Numbered from the stretch's first letter, positions 8,352 to 16,286 are shown. The stretch is 64,000 bases of DNA from Elusimicrobiota bacterium (GCA_016182905.1 JACPFR010000025.1:1-64000), one strand, 5' to 3'. Numbers and translations are program-made. The notes: generated from the sequence alone by a model not told the origin.

Positions 8352-8975
8352 ATGATCCCTTCCCCGCTCCGCCGGGCCCTGCTGCTCCTCGCCGTCGCCG
8401 CTTTCCTGATCACCCGCGCCGCGGCCCAGAACGCCGACGCCGCCTTCGCCTCCGCGCTCCGGGAGGGCGCTCCCTCCTTCGCGCGGATCGCGCAGTTCAA
8501 GGCCAAGCCCCGGAAGCCCGTCCCCCAGACGAAGGGTCCGAGCGCCTCCGAGGCCGTCTGGGCGAAGGTCCTCGAGACCGTCAAGCGCGACGGCAAGTAC
8601 AGGCCCGACAGCGCGTTCGCTCCCGGCTCGTTCTCCATCGAGGACACCGTGGGAGACCCGAAGGCGGACCACTCGACCCAGGGCATCTCGGTGTTCGGCA
8701 TGCTCAACGACGAGGAGCGGTTCGAGGCGCTGAGCGTGATGCTCGTCTTCAGGGATCACAAGCTCGACCCCAAGGACGGAAACTGGCACATCGAGCAGTG
8801 GCTCTTCCAGACCGACGTCTACGGCGAGGTCGCCGAGCTCGCCGCCGGCACGGTCATCAAGACCCAGGACGGCAAGGTCGTGGGGACGACGCGCAGCGCG
8901 ATCAGCCCCTCCGATCCCAAGGTCCAGGCTCGGTACGACGCGATGCTCGCGCACTGGGCCGAGCGGAAGCCTTAA
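8352..8975 (+). CDS. secreted protein of unknown function
   Basis: From the ATG at 8352 the protein has 207 residues and a good signal peptide (MIPSPLRRALLLLAVAAFLITRAAAQ). An in-frame GTG at 8313 would add 13 residues before the signal and is less likely. A TACCAT hexamer ends 6 bases before 8352 (8340-8345), matching the leaderless layout seen elsewhere, although the 6 bases happen to read GGAGGC. The mature part contains FGMLNDEERFEALSVMLVF and WHIEQWLFQTDVYGEVAEL. No family recognised. The protease gene follows after 11 bases, so the two probably form an operon. Confidence 0.75.
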   Translation: MIPSPLRRALLLLAVAAFLITRAAAQNADAAFASALREGAPSFARIAQFKAKPRKPVPQTKGPSASEAVWAKVLETVKRDGKYRPDSAFAPGSFSIEDTVGDPKADHSTQGISVFGMLNDEERFEALSVMLVFRDHKLDPKDGNWHIEQWLFQTDVYGEVAELAAGTVIKTQDGKVVGTTRSAISPSDPKVQARYDAMLAHWAERKP

Positions 8976-8986
8976 GGAGCATGACC

Positions 8987-10213
8987 ATGAGACTCCTCCC
9001 CCTCGCTCTCGCCCTGACGCTCGCGATGCCGGCCTCCGCGGCCTCGACCGACTCCGATTTCTCGGCCTCGCTCGGCGGCATCGGCGAGAACCTCATCGGC
9101 CGCGCGAAGGCGCTCAAAGGGAACTACCGGCTGGCGACCCAGGAGTCCGGGCCCAACGACCCCATCCTGCTCGCCCAAAAGCCGCTGCTCGACCTCATCA
9201 AGAGGGTGGAGCCCTCGGTCGTGTTCCTCGTGATGACGGCCCAGGGCGAGGGGGCCTCGAAGAAGCCCGGCAGCGGGATCTGCACCGGCTTCTTCACGGA
9301 CGCCTTGAAGGAGCTCGGCCGCCCGAGCGTCATCACGACCAACGCCCACTGCGTCGAGAAGCTGGCGGTCGGTGCCGAGATCCAGGCCGGACTTTACACC
9401 GGCGACGACAACCGCCCCAAGATGACGAAGGGCAGGGTCCTCGCCTACGGCAGCAGCACCGCCGCCAAGGACATCGCCTTCGTCGAGCTCGTCGACCGGA
9501 GCCTCGACCGCCGCCCGCTCCCGCTGTGGTCGAAGCTCGACCGCGGCGAGCAGGTCATCGCGATCGGCAGCCCCCTGGGCATGACCTTCTCGGTCTCGCG
9601 CGGCATCGTCAGCGCGCTCGAGCGCGACCGCCTGAGCGGCGCGTTCGTGCTCGAGATGAACCAGGCCGACGTCGCCGTCAACCCCGGCAACTCCGGCGGC
9701 CCGCTGTTCAACATGTGGGGCAGCGTCGTCGGCATCAACACGATGATCGCCTCCCAGTCCGGCGGCTTCGAGGGCATCAGCCTGTCCGTGCCCTCGTCCT
9801 ACATCACCTTGGCGATGAAGCAGTACAAGCGGACCGGCAACCTGAAGCCGGGCGCGATGCAGGTGGAGGTCTCCCCCTCGACCGAGACGCTGAAGCTGAC
9901 CGTGCGCAAGGTCGTCCCCGGCGGTCCCGCCGACGCGGCGAAGATGCGGACCGACGACCAGCTGATCGCGGTGGACGGCGTCGACCTGAGCGGCCCGAAC
10001 AACGAGGCCGCGATGAAGGCCTTCCTGACCTACGTGAAGTACCGCTCCCCGGGCGAGACGATCTCGGTGACCGTGCGCCGTGGCGGCAAGGACGTCGCGC
10101 TGACGGTCACGCTCGGCGAGGCGAAGCCGCCGGAGCCGCCCCGACCCGAGTGGGCGCCGATCCCGCCCAAGGAAAAAGCCGACAAGTCCGGCCCGACCGG
10201 CTTCTCGATCTGA
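8987..10213 (+). CDS. secreted HtrA/Deg-like serine protease with PDZ domain
   Basis: A 408-residue exported protease. The start at 8987 is chosen over the ATG at 8981 because AAGGAG (8974-8979) is then 7 bases away, and it gives the signal peptide MRLLPLALALTLAMPASA. The trypsin-like domain has a full triad: His121 in TNAHCVE, Asp162 in AKDIAFVEL, Ser236 in NPGNSGGPL. A PDZ domain (about 290-375) follows, with LTVRKVVPGGPADAAKM and QLIAVDGVDL, then a Pro/Lys-rich tail. The family does periplasmic protein quality control. A strong terminator follows immediately. Confidence 0.92.
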   Translation: MRLLPLALALTLAMPASAASTDSDFSASLGGIGENLIGRAKALKGNYRLATQESGPNDPILLAQKPLLDLIKRVEPSVVFLVMTAQGEGASKKPGSGICTGFFTDALKELGRPSVITTNAHCVEKLAVGAEIQAGLYTGDDNRPKMTKGRVLAYGSSTAAKDIAFVELVDRSLDRRPLPLWSKLDRGEQVIAIGSPLGMTFSVSRGIVSALERDRLSGAFVLEMNQADVAVNPGNSGGPLFNMWGSVVGINTMIASQSGGFEGISLSVPSSYITLAMKQYKRTGNLKPGAMQVEVSPSTETLKLTVRKVVPGGPADAAKMRTDDQLIAVDGVDLSGPNNEAAMKAFLTYVKYRSPGETISVTVRRGGKDVALTVTLGEAKPPEPPRPEWAPIPPKEKADKSGPTGFSI

Positions 10214-10219
10214 CCGGCG

Positions 10220-10260
10220 GCCGCCCCGACTGTTTCCGGAAACAGTCGGGGCGCCTTTTT
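10220..10260 (+). terminator. intrinsic terminator with a perfect 28-base palindrome
   Basis: CCCCGACTGTTTCC (10224-10237) is followed directly by its exact reverse complement (10238-10251), then GCGCC and TTTTT. It ends the protease transcript. Its core resembles the imperfect palindrome at 155-176. Confidence 0.85.
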
Positions 10261-10290
10261 CGGGGACCCGCGCCGGCGCGAGTCCGCCTC

Positions 10291-10319
10291 TTGACGGGCG
10301 GGGGAAGGCGGAGCATAAT
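10291..10319 (+). promoter_or_regulatory. promoter TTGACG-17-CATAAT
   Basis: TTGACG (10291-10296), exactly 17 bases, CATAAT (10314-10319). The ATG at 10329 lies 9 bases after the hexamer, so the leader is only 2-3 bases at most. Confidence 0.75.
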
Positions 10320-10328
10320 CGGGGGGAC

Positions 10329-10577
10329 ATGGCCTCCCCCCTGCTGCTGATCGCGGTCCTGGCCGTCCCCGTCCTCGCCCAGAAGGTCCCGGACTGCATC
10401 CACGTCTCGACGACCGCGGTCCGGCTCCGATACAAGCCCGACCTCGACTCGGTGCGCGACTGCCAGGAGAAGGCGCGCCGGAAGCTCATCGACGACGCCC
10501 AGGACAAGGGCAAGCCGCTCTCGTACGCGAGGATCGAGAGGATCGACGACCAGCAGAGGGCCGAGGTCCGAGAGTTT
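10329..10577 (+). pseudogene. N-terminal part of a frameshifted secreted protein gene
   Basis: The ATG at 10329 opens a signal peptide (MASPLLLIAVLAVPVLAQ) and a mature region with VPDCIHVSTTAVRLRYKP, a second Cys in VRDCQEKA, and ending ...RAEVREF at 10577. Beyond this the frame turns into an Arg-rich sequence typical of a wrong frame in GC-rich DNA, while the continuation (LANSGTIIEG...) is in the next frame from 10576. Removing one T from the TTT at 10575-10577 would give an unbroken protein of about 229 residues with VRELANSGT at the join. The promoter upstream is intact. Family unknown. Confidence 0.65.
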
Positions 10578-11016
10578 GGCCAACAGCGGCACGATCATCG
10601 AGGGCTCGACGAAGAACAACCGCGGCCTCGGCGGGGTGACCGACGAGGACCTGTCCCGGGTCTCCGCCGAGGAGGGCGCCGAGGTCGGCGCCCTCGAAGA
10701 TCGCCTGCACGCGGCGGCGGGCGACGGCAAGGACGGCATCACGCCCGCGATGGGACGCGACCTCATCGACTCCCTGACCAAGAAGCAGGGCTTCGTGAGC
10801 GCGGACATGAAGGACCTGATCGACTCCGTCGTCCGCGACGGCGGCAAGCTCACGCCCGAGACGATGAAGAAGCTGCAGAGCGCGGGACGCGCGGCGAAGG
10901 GCGCGGGCCTCGACCTCAACATCGACAAGGGCACCGAGAAGGCCCTGCTCGAGCGCGACTTCGACGCGGACAAGGAACCGGCGCCCGCGCCCCCCGCCGA
11001 CCCCGGCAATCTGTAA
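10576..11016 (+). CDS. C-terminal part of the frameshifted secreted protein
   Basis: This 146-codon frame (nominal TTG start at 10576) is probably not an independent gene. It has no signal, no Shine-Dalgarno sequence and no promoter, and it continues the exported protein begun at 10329. It is acidic and helical, with repeated short units (GITPAMGRDLIDSLTKK, FVSADMKDLIDSVVRDGG, KLTPETMKKLQSAG) that look like three related helix pairs. It ends in a Pro/Ala-rich tail. No family recognised. Confidence 0.6.
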   Translation: MANSGTIIEGSTKNNRGLGGVTDEDLSRVSAEEGAEVGALEDRLHAAAGDGKDGITPAMGRDLIDSLTKKQGFVSADMKDLIDSVVRDGGKLTPETMKKLQSAGRAAKGAGLDLNIDKGTEKALLERDFDADKEPAPAPPADPGNL

Positions 11017-11019
11017 AAT
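11014..11019 (+). promoter_or_regulatory. -10 element of a predicted leaderless promoter
   Basis: TAAAAT ends 6 bases (AGACGG) before the GTG at 11026. It overlaps the end of the upstream reading frame. Confidence 0.55.
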
Positions 11020-11025
11020 AGACGG

Positions 11026-12126
11026 GTGAAGACAAAACCCGGCGTCCTGCCTCTTTTCCGTCACCTGACGTCCGTCCCCACCGCTCCCTTCCGCGAGACC
11101 GCCGTATCGAGGAAAGCCCTCGAGTGGATCCGCGACAACCTCGGCTCGCGCGTGAAGGTCCGCCGCCTGCGCGGCGGCTTCATCGTCTCCTACCGCGGCG
11201 CCGGCGCGGGCCCGGCGCTGTGCCTGGCGGCCCACCTCGATCATCCCGCCTTCGACCTGGTCAAGGTCGGGAGGACGGGCGCCGCCGCGCGCCTGCGCGG
11301 CGGACTGCCCCCCCACCTGCTGGCGGGCGCCGCCGTCGAGGCCTTCCCGAAGGTCCCGAAGGACAACCGGCCGCTCGCGCGCGGCGTGATCGGCCCGCGG
11401 CCGAGTGAGGACGGCGGCGCGTGGACGATCGCGTGGAACGAGCCCCTGAAGAACGGCGTCAAGCCCGACTTCGCCGTCCTGTCCCTGCCGGCCTGCGCGG
11501 TTAAGGAAGGCTGGCTGCTGTCGCGCTCGGTGGACGACCTCCTCGGCTGCGCGATCAGCCTCGAGGCGATGCGGCGCCTGGCGAAGGCGCGCGCGAAGGT
11601 CAACCTGACCGTCCTGCTCAACCGCGCCGAGGAAGTCGGCTTCGTGGGCGCGCTCGACATGATCAGGTCCGGGAAGCTGTCCGCCCTGGACTCCTATCTG
11701 TCGATCGAGTCGTCGCGGGAGCTGCCGGGCTCGAAGCCCGGGCAGGGCCCCACGGTCCGCCTCGGGGACAAGGCCTCGGCCTTCGATCCCAACCTCACCG
11801 CTCTGCTCGACGACGCGGCCGAGGCGCTGCGCAAGCGCGGCGCCAAGGTCCAGCGCCTGCGCCTGACCGGCGGGACCTGCGAGGCGACGGCCTACCTGGC
11901 CTTCGGCTACGAGGCCGGCGGCGTGGCGATCCCCCTCGTCGACTACCACAACGGCTGGGGCGCCGACGCGGTCGCGCCCGAGAAGGTGCGGCTGTCGGAC
12001 GTCGAGGGCGGCGTCAAGCTGCTCACGGCGGCGTCGAGGCTGTTCGGCGCGAAGCTCCTGCGCGGCGCCCTGCGCGCGCGGCTCGAGAAGCGCCACGACG
12101 GCGAGAAGCGCTCGCTCGCGCCTTAA
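11026..12126 (+). CDS. M42-like metallo-aminopeptidase
   Basis: A 366-residue cytoplasmic enzyme of the M42/glutamyl aminopeptidase type, which normally forms a large tetrahedral complex that trims peptides. Metal-ligand motifs are in order: AAHLDHPAF (His, Asp), RSVDDLLG (bridging Asp), NRAEEVGFVGA (catalytic Glu and Glu ligand), SIESS and finally VDYHNGWG (His). The first motif reads H-L-D rather than the common H-x-D-E-I-G continuation, so assignment within the M20/M42 clan is by overall pattern. The GTG start is set by the -10 hexamer 6 bases upstream. Confidence 0.8.
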   Translation: MKTKPGVLPLFRHLTSVPTAPFRETAVSRKALEWIRDNLGSRVKVRRLRGGFIVSYRGAGAGPALCLAAHLDHPAFDLVKVGRTGAAARLRGGLPPHLLAGAAVEAFPKVPKDNRPLARGVIGPRPSEDGGAWTIAWNEPLKNGVKPDFAVLSLPACAVKEGWLLSRSVDDLLGCAISLEAMRRLAKARAKVNLTVLLNRAEEVGFVGALDMIRSGKLSALDSYLSIESSRELPGSKPGQGPTVRLGDKASAFDPNLTALLDDAAEALRKRGAKVQRLRLTGGTCEATAYLAFGYEAGGVAIPLVDYHNGWGADAVAPEKVRLSDVEGGVKLLTAASRLFGAKLLRGALRARLEKRHDGEKRSLAP

Positions 12127-12206
12127 AAAAACCGTGACACCGCGGCGATAGACCCGCCGCCGGCGCGCGAGCTACCATGGCCTCCGAGGACAAGGAGGAG
12201 AAGACC

Positions 12207-12791
12207 ATGGCGAACGAACTGCAGGGCTTCAGGGTCGCGATGCTGGTGACGGGCGGATTCGAGGAGTCGGAGCTCGTCGAGACGAAGAAGGCCCTCGAGG
12301 CGGCGGGCGCGGCGGTCAAGATCGTCTCCCCGGTCACCGGCGAGGTCCAGTCGGCGAGGCACGGCAACCCCGGCGACATGTTCCGCGTGGACGCGCTGCT
12401 CGGCCAGACCCACGCCGGCGAGTACGACGCCCTGGTCCTGCCCGGAGGCGTCGCCAGCCCCGACCGGCTGCGCATCATGCCCGCGGCCGTCGCCTTCGTG
12501 AAGCATTTCGTCGAGTCGGGCAAGCCGATCGCGGCCATCTGCCACGGCCCCTGGACCTTGATCGAGGCCGGCGGCGTGCGCGGCCGCCGCCTGACGTCGT
12601 GGCTCTCCCTGAAGACCGACCTGGTCAACGCGGGCGCCAAGTGGGTCGACCAAAAGGTCGTCGACGACCGGGGGCTGGTGACGAGCCGCCGCCCCGACGA
12701 CCTTCCCGCGTTCGTCGCGAAGACGATCGAGGTGTTCGCCGCGAGCCGCCTCGCGCACACGGGCGTCTCCCGTCCCGGGAATCGCCGATGA
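12207..12791 (+). CDS. DJ-1/PfpI family protein
   Basis: A 194-residue single-domain protein. The start at 12207 is preferred over the in-frame ATG at 12177 because AAGGAGG (12192-12198) then sits 8 bases upstream. It has the DJ-1/PfpI core: VAMLVTGGFEESELVE with the conserved glutamate, YDALVLPGGVASPD, and the nucleophile elbow AAICHGPWTLIEA with the reactive Cys. C-H-G-x-W is typical of the PfpI/YhbO/YraA branch, reported as glyoxalase/deglycase-like stress proteins. The stop overlaps the ATG of the ferredoxin gene by 4 bases. Confidence 0.92.
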   Translation: MANELQGFRVAMLVTGGFEESELVETKKALEAAGAAVKIVSPVTGEVQSARHGNPGDMFRVDALLGQTHAGEYDALVLPGGVASPDRLRIMPAAVAFVKHFVESGKPIAAICHGPWTLIEAGGVRGRRLTSWLSLKTDLVNAGAKWVDQKVVDDRGLVTSRRPDDLPAFVAKTIEVFAASRLAHTGVSRPGNRR

Positions 12792-13114
12792 CGTACGTCA
12801 TCACGGAGAAGTGCCTGGGCGAGCGCTACGGCGACTGCGTGGCGGTCTGCCCCGTCGAATGCATCCATCCGATCGAGCACGAGGGCAAGCCCTTCATGAT
12901 CATCGACCCTCAGGTGTGCATCGAATGCGGCGTCTGCCTGCCGGAGTGCCCGATCGGCGCGATCGTCTCGTCCGAGGGCGAGGCGCCCTCGGACGCCGCG
13001 CTCGCCGCGAGCCTGGCGCCGCAGGCCATCGAGTACGAGAAGGCGCACGGCAAGGCCCCGACGCGGCCGCCGAACGAGCCGCCGAGGCGCCCGGAGAACA
13101 AGCTCGTGAAATGA
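12788..13114 (+). CDS. ferredoxin, 7Fe type
   Basis: A 108-residue ferredoxin. The first cluster segment is C-x7-C-x3-C-P-x2-C (CLGERYGDCVAVCPVEC) and the second is CIECGVCLPECP. This Cys spacing is that of 7Fe ([3Fe-4S]/[4Fe-4S]) ferredoxins such as Azotobacter FdI; the extra cysteine usually found 3 residues after the first is Glu here. A Pro/Arg-rich 35-residue tail (PTRPPNEPPRRPENK) follows the cluster domain. It is coupled to the DJ-1-like gene by an ATGA overlap. It would carry electrons for a redox enzyme not visible nearby. Confidence 0.9.
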   Translation: MTYVITEKCLGERYGDCVAVCPVECIHPIEHEGKPFMIIDPQVCIECGVCLPECPIGAIVSSEGEAPSDAALAASLAPQAIEYEKAHGKAPTRPPNEPPRRPENKLVK

Positions 13115-13130
13115 GGACGCCTCCGCCCCC

Positions 13131-13158
13131 TTGCTAAATCCTCCCACGGCGCTACAAT
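13131..13158 (+). promoter_or_regulatory. promoter TTGCTA-16-TACAAT
   Basis: TTGCTA (13131-13136), 16 bases, TACAAT (13153-13158). The ATG at 13170 is 11 bases downstream, predicting a leader of about 5 bases. Confidence 0.6.
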
Positions 13159-13169
13159 GATGAGCGCAG

Positions 13170-13838
13170 ATGCGACTCGAACGTTATTTCGGCCTCAACG
13201 ACCCGGTCTCCAGCCTCAGCCATCTCACGGCGGCGGTCGGGGCCTTGGGCGGCACCTTCTTCCTCTACAAGAAGGGACGCGGCGACGCCTTACGCGTCTC
13301 TTCGCTGATGATCTTCAGCGCCTCCTTGCTGTTTCTCTTCGCGATGAGCGGCGTGTATCACGGCCTGCCTCCCGGGCCGACGCGGGTCATCTTCCGGCGG
13401 CTCGACTACGCCGGCATCTGGCTCGTCATCGCCGGATCGGCCACGCCGGTGCACGTCCTGCTCTTCAAGGGCCACTGGCGCTGGGGCCTGACCGCGCTGT
13501 TCTGGGGCGCGGCGCTCACGAGCCTCGTGCTCATCGACGTGTATTTCAGCACCTTGCCGTACTGGGCGATCGTGACGGCCTACATCGGCGTGGCTTCGCT
13601 CGGCGTCATCTCTTTCGTCCGCATCACCGCCCGCTACGGCTGGAAGGAGTCGGCCCTGCTGTTCCTCGGAGGCATCGCCTACATCGCCGGGGCGGTCATC
13701 GACTTCCTTGACGGGCCCGTGATCTTCACCGGCGTCCTCGGCGCGCACGAGCTGTTCCACTTCCTCGTCATCGTCGGGGCGTCCCTGCACTGGAGCTTCA
13801 TCTACAACTGGGCGGGGCGGCAGGACCTCGCCCGCTGA
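13170..13838 (+). CDS. hemolysin III / PAQR family membrane protein
   Basis: A 222-residue protein with seven predicted membrane helices. It has the family's conserved residues: SGVYHG near the end of helix 2, the LDYAGIW aspartate, and AHELFHFLVIVGASLHW in the last helix, which together form the putative metal site related to adiponectin receptors and ceramidases. Bacterial members (YqfA, HlyIII) are inner-membrane proteins of uncertain enzymatic role. The start fits the promoter 11 bases upstream. Confidence 0.9.
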   Translation: MRLERYFGLNDPVSSLSHLTAAVGALGGTFFLYKKGRGDALRVSSLMIFSASLLFLFAMSGVYHGLPPGPTRVIFRRLDYAGIWLVIAGSATPVHVLLFKGHWRWGLTALFWGAALTSLVLIDVYFSTLPYWAIVTAYIGVASLGVISFVRITARYGWKESALLFLGGIAYIAGAVIDFLDGPVIFTGVLGAHELFHFLVIVGASLHWSFIYNWAGRQDLAR

Positions 13839-13844
13839 GCCCGG

Positions 13845-14009
13845 TCAGGCGGCGCGCAGGTTCCGCCAGATCCCGTACCAGAACCGCCCGCTGGCCGTGG
13901 ACATCGACGGCCGGCGCGCGTCGCGCACCAGCCGCCGGCCGTCCTTGCCCGCCCCGTGCTCCCGACCGGCCGCCGGCCGTTGCGCCGCCTTCGCATCCTT
14001 GATCGCCAT
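13845..14009 (-). CDS. small basic protein, 54 residues, unknown
   Basis: A 54-codon frame from ATG 14009 with GGAGGA 7 bases upstream. The N-terminal half is basic and hydrophilic (MAIKDAKAAQRPAAGREHG) and the C-terminus is aromatic (GRFWYGIWRNLRAA). Support for a real gene: a good ribosome site, a hairpin (GCCGGAA/TTCCGGC) between the predicted transcription start and the ribosome site, a TATGAT hexamer at 14043-14048, and four TTGA repeats at 11-base spacing just upstream. It resembles nothing I recognise; the tryptophan-rich tail could be membrane-active or a peptide precursor, but this is speculation. Confidence 0.5.
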   Translation of the reverse strand: MAIKDAKAAQRPAAGREHGAGKDGRRLVRDARRPSMSTASGRFWYGIWRNLRAA

Positions 14010-14040
14010 CTCGCGTCCTCCGCCGGAAGATTCCGGCTCT

Positions 14041-14096
14041 TGATCATAGGAACGCGGGCTCAACTTTCCGTCAAGCGGCGGTCAAATATCCGTCAA
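14041..14096 (-). promoter_or_regulatory. four TTGA(C/G) direct repeats at 11-base period plus -10
   Basis: On the minus strand TTGA occurs at 14096, 14085, 14074 and 14063, each exactly 11 bases apart (three are TTGAC, the last TTGAG). TATGAT (14048-14043) follows, then the small gene at 14009. An 11-base direct-repeat period is what OmpR/PhoB-type regulators bind. No normal -35 is placed 17 bases from the hexamer, as expected for an activator-dependent promoter. Confidence 0.5.
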
Positions 14097-14097
14097 A

Positions 14098-15393
14098 TCA
14101 CTCGAGCGCGGCTTCGGCGCGCTCGATGTCGGCGAGCGCCGCGCGGGCGCCGGGGCTGTCCGTCAGCGCGAGGACGCGCTCGTAGGCCGCGCGCGACGCG
14201 GCGTAGTCCTTCTCCTGGAAGCAGATCATCCCCAGGAGGAACTGAGCCCGGGCGTTGTTCGGCGCGCAGGAGGCGGTCTGCTCGAACAGCGCGCGCGTCG
14301 AGCGGTAGGTGAGGTTGCGCGCGGCGGCGATGGGGACCCACAGCGCGAGGAGGGCGGCGAGCGCGACGGCGCCGCGCTCGGAACGGCCGAGGAGATGAGC
14401 GAGCAGGAGACAGAGGCCCGCGGCCGGGAGATACAGGTAGCGGTCCGCGACGGGGCTGACGTTCGAGAAGGGGATCAGGTGCAGAAAAGGCGCGAGAGCG
14501 AGGGGGATCCAGGCCAGGGAGAACAGGCCCTCTTTGGAGCGGCGGAGGAGGACGGCGGCCGCGGCGAAGACGCCGAGCCAGAGCGGCCACCACGGGCCGG
14601 AGGGCAGGGTGCGCTCGAGGCACAACGGATACGGGACGGCGAGGGTGCGCAGATAAAAGGAGAACGACTCCAAGGACGAGTACTCGAAACGGACGGGGAA
14701 GGCGCGCGGGGGAGTGAGGACGGAGAAACGGAGCACGAGATAAACGGCGCTGAGGGCGGCGACGGCGGCGGCGAGGGTCTTCAGCCGGGGGAGCTCGGCG
14801 CGGGCGAACAGCACGACGTAGAGGATCGATATCGGAACGGCGACGAGGGCGGACTCCTTGGAGAGGAGGCCGAGGGCGAGGAAAAAACAGATCTTGAACG
14901 GCGACGGGTGATCCTTGTCGGCGCAATACTCGATCACCGAAAGGAGAACGGCGAGGATGCAGGATGCGGCGAACAGGTGGCCTTTGAACGAGGAGAAGTT
15001 GAGGAGCTCGGTGTGGGCTGGGAAAAAAGCGAAGAGGCACGCCGCGTAGATCGCCGGCCGGCGGCCGGCGTCTAATCGCTGGGCGACCCGATATAGAAGC
15101 ACGGCGTTCAGGAAGTGGAGGCAAAGGCCGAACGAACGGTAGATCAACGGGAATGAATGGGTCGCGTAATGGAACAAGGTGACTGCCGGTTGATAGGTCC
15201 GCTCCGCGGCGAAGAGAAAATAATCTCGAGAGAACAGACCGCTCAGGAACTCCCCTAGGCCCAAACGGAACGCCGGGTTATCCCTGACGTGAGAGACATC
15301 GTCATAGATGACGGGAGACACGAGCGCCGGCGCGTAGATGAGGGCTATGGCGCCGGCGAGCGCGGCGGAGCCGCGCTTGCTCATACCTTTCAT
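14098..15393 (-). CDS. GT-C-like multipass membrane protein with C-terminal TPR (TMTC-like)
   Basis: A 431-residue protein with about 10 membrane helices and a short C-terminal TPR-like region (NNARAQFLLGMICFQEKDY, AYERVLALTDSPGARA). Near the N-terminus VIYDDVSHVRDNPAF gives the Asp-Asp loop typical of GT-C glycosyltransferases, including TMTC/PMT-type O-mannosyltransferases that use lipid-linked sugars. The start at 15393 overlaps the stop of the upstream PAP2 gene (ATGA); an alternative ATG is at 15384. With a PAP2 enzyme in the same operon, a role in lipid-linked sugar transfer at the envelope is plausible but inferred. Confidence 0.65.
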   Translation of the reverse strand: MKGMSKRGSAALAGAIALIYAPALVSPVIYDDVSHVRDNPAFRLGLGEFLSGLFSRDYFLFAAERTYQPAVTLFHYATHSFPLIYRSFGLCLHFLNAVLLYRVAQRLDAGRRPAIYAACLFAFFPAHTELLNFSSFKGHLFAASCILAVLLSVIEYCADKDHPSPFKICFFLALGLLSKESALVAVPISILYVVLFARAELPRLKTLAAAVAALSAVYLVLRFSVLTPPRAFPVRFEYSSLESFSFYLRTLAVPYPLCLERTLPSGPWWPLWLGVFAAAAVLLRRSKEGLFSLAWIPLALAPFLHLIPFSNVSPVADRYLYLPAAGLCLLLAHLLGRSERGAVALAALLALWVPIAAARNLTYRSTRALFEQTASCAPNNARAQFLLGMICFQEKDYAASRAAYERVLALTDSPGARAALADIERAEAALE

Positions 15394-16274
15394 GAAGACA
15401 AACGGCGGTGGGTGACCTCGCCGGCCCAGAGGCAAACGACGGCCAGGAATATGCCGGCCGGAACGTCGACGAGGTAGTGCCAACCGAGCAGGACCGTGGA
15501 CGAGATCACCACGACGTTTAGAACGAACAGCGCCGCAAAAATATTCTTTCGCGGCAAAACGGCGTAGGTCGCCAAAACCGACCAAGCGACGTGGAATGAA
15601 GGGAAGGCGATCAAACCGCCCAACAGCGTGGTCACCGGCTGGAAATTATGGACCTGCTCGTATTTCCAATGCGTCAGGCGCTGGACCTGGAGGAAGTGCG
15701 GGCTGTCGAAGACGCCGGCGGGCCCCGAGGACGGGAAGAAATAATAGATCAGGCTGCCGAAGAACGACGAGTACACGACCGCGTACAGGAACGCGCGCAG
15801 ACGCAGCCGGTCGTGCGCGAGGGCGGCGATGCACGGCGCCAGGATGAGCTGAAGCTCGGTCGAGTTGTAGCATACGACGAGGAATGAACGCAGCGACGGC
15901 CTCTCCGCGACCCAGCGCAGCACCGCGACCGTGTCCCAGCCGAGGGCCGCGTCCCAGCGGGCGAGCGAGTGATCGATCCGCGGGAAGGGCGAGTACTGGA
16001 TGCCCGTGGTGAGGACCCCCATGACGGCCGCGGTCAGGGCGTAGAAGGCGAGGTTGACGGCCGCGAAGGACGCGTAGGGGGAGCGCCGGCGCACCCAATG
16101 GCCGAAGACCGCGAAATCCAGCGCCACGAAGGCCAGCCACCAAGCTTCGCGCGGGAAATAGCTGACGCCCGTGTAGCGGAAGAACGCCGCGTTGACGGCG
16201 AAGAGGACGCCCGCCGTCAGCAGGGCCGCCAGAAGCCAGCCGGCCAGCCAGCGGTCCTCGCGCGAAAGTGTCAC
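15390..16274 (-). CDS. PAP2-superfamily membrane protein (PSFH type)
   Basis: A 294-residue protein with six or seven membrane helices. The PAP2 catalytic motifs are AFPSFHVAWSV (C2, with the phenylalanine variant seen in inositolphosphotransferase/IPC-synthase-like members) and GWHYLVDVPAG (C3 His and Asp). The classic C1 K-x6-R-P is not evident. Members dephosphorylate or exchange head groups on lipid phosphates. The GTG start at 16274 is supported by TACACT ending 6 bases upstream. It is the first gene of a two-gene operon. Confidence 0.8.
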   Translation of the reverse strand: MTLSREDRWLAGWLLAALLTAGVLFAVNAAFFRYTGVSYFPREAWWLAFVALDFAVFGHWVRRRSPYASFAAVNLAFYALTAAVMGVLTTGIQYSPFPRIDHSLARWDAALGWDTVAVLRWVAERPSLRSFLVVCYNSTELQLILAPCIAALAHDRLRLRAFLYAVVYSSFFGSLIYYFFPSSGPAGVFDSPHFLQVQRLTHWKYEQVHNFQPVTTLLGGLIAFPSFHVAWSVLATYAVLPRKNIFAALFVLNVVVISSTVLLGWHYLVDVPAGIFLAVVCLWAGEVTHRRLSS

Positions 16275-16280
16275 ACCCGG

Positions 16281-16286
16281 AGTGTA
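16281..16286 (-). promoter_or_regulatory. -10 element TACACT, leaderless
   Basis: TACACT ends 6 bases (CCGGGT) before the GTG at 16274. The divergent -10 at 16308-16313 is only 21 bases away, so the two promoters overlap. Confidence 0.55.

Noticed and set aside
12172-12177. TACCAT before the DJ-1-like gene as a leaderless -10.
   Set aside because: No start codon lies 6 bases downstream, and the gene has a well-spaced AAGGAGG for the ATG at 12207.
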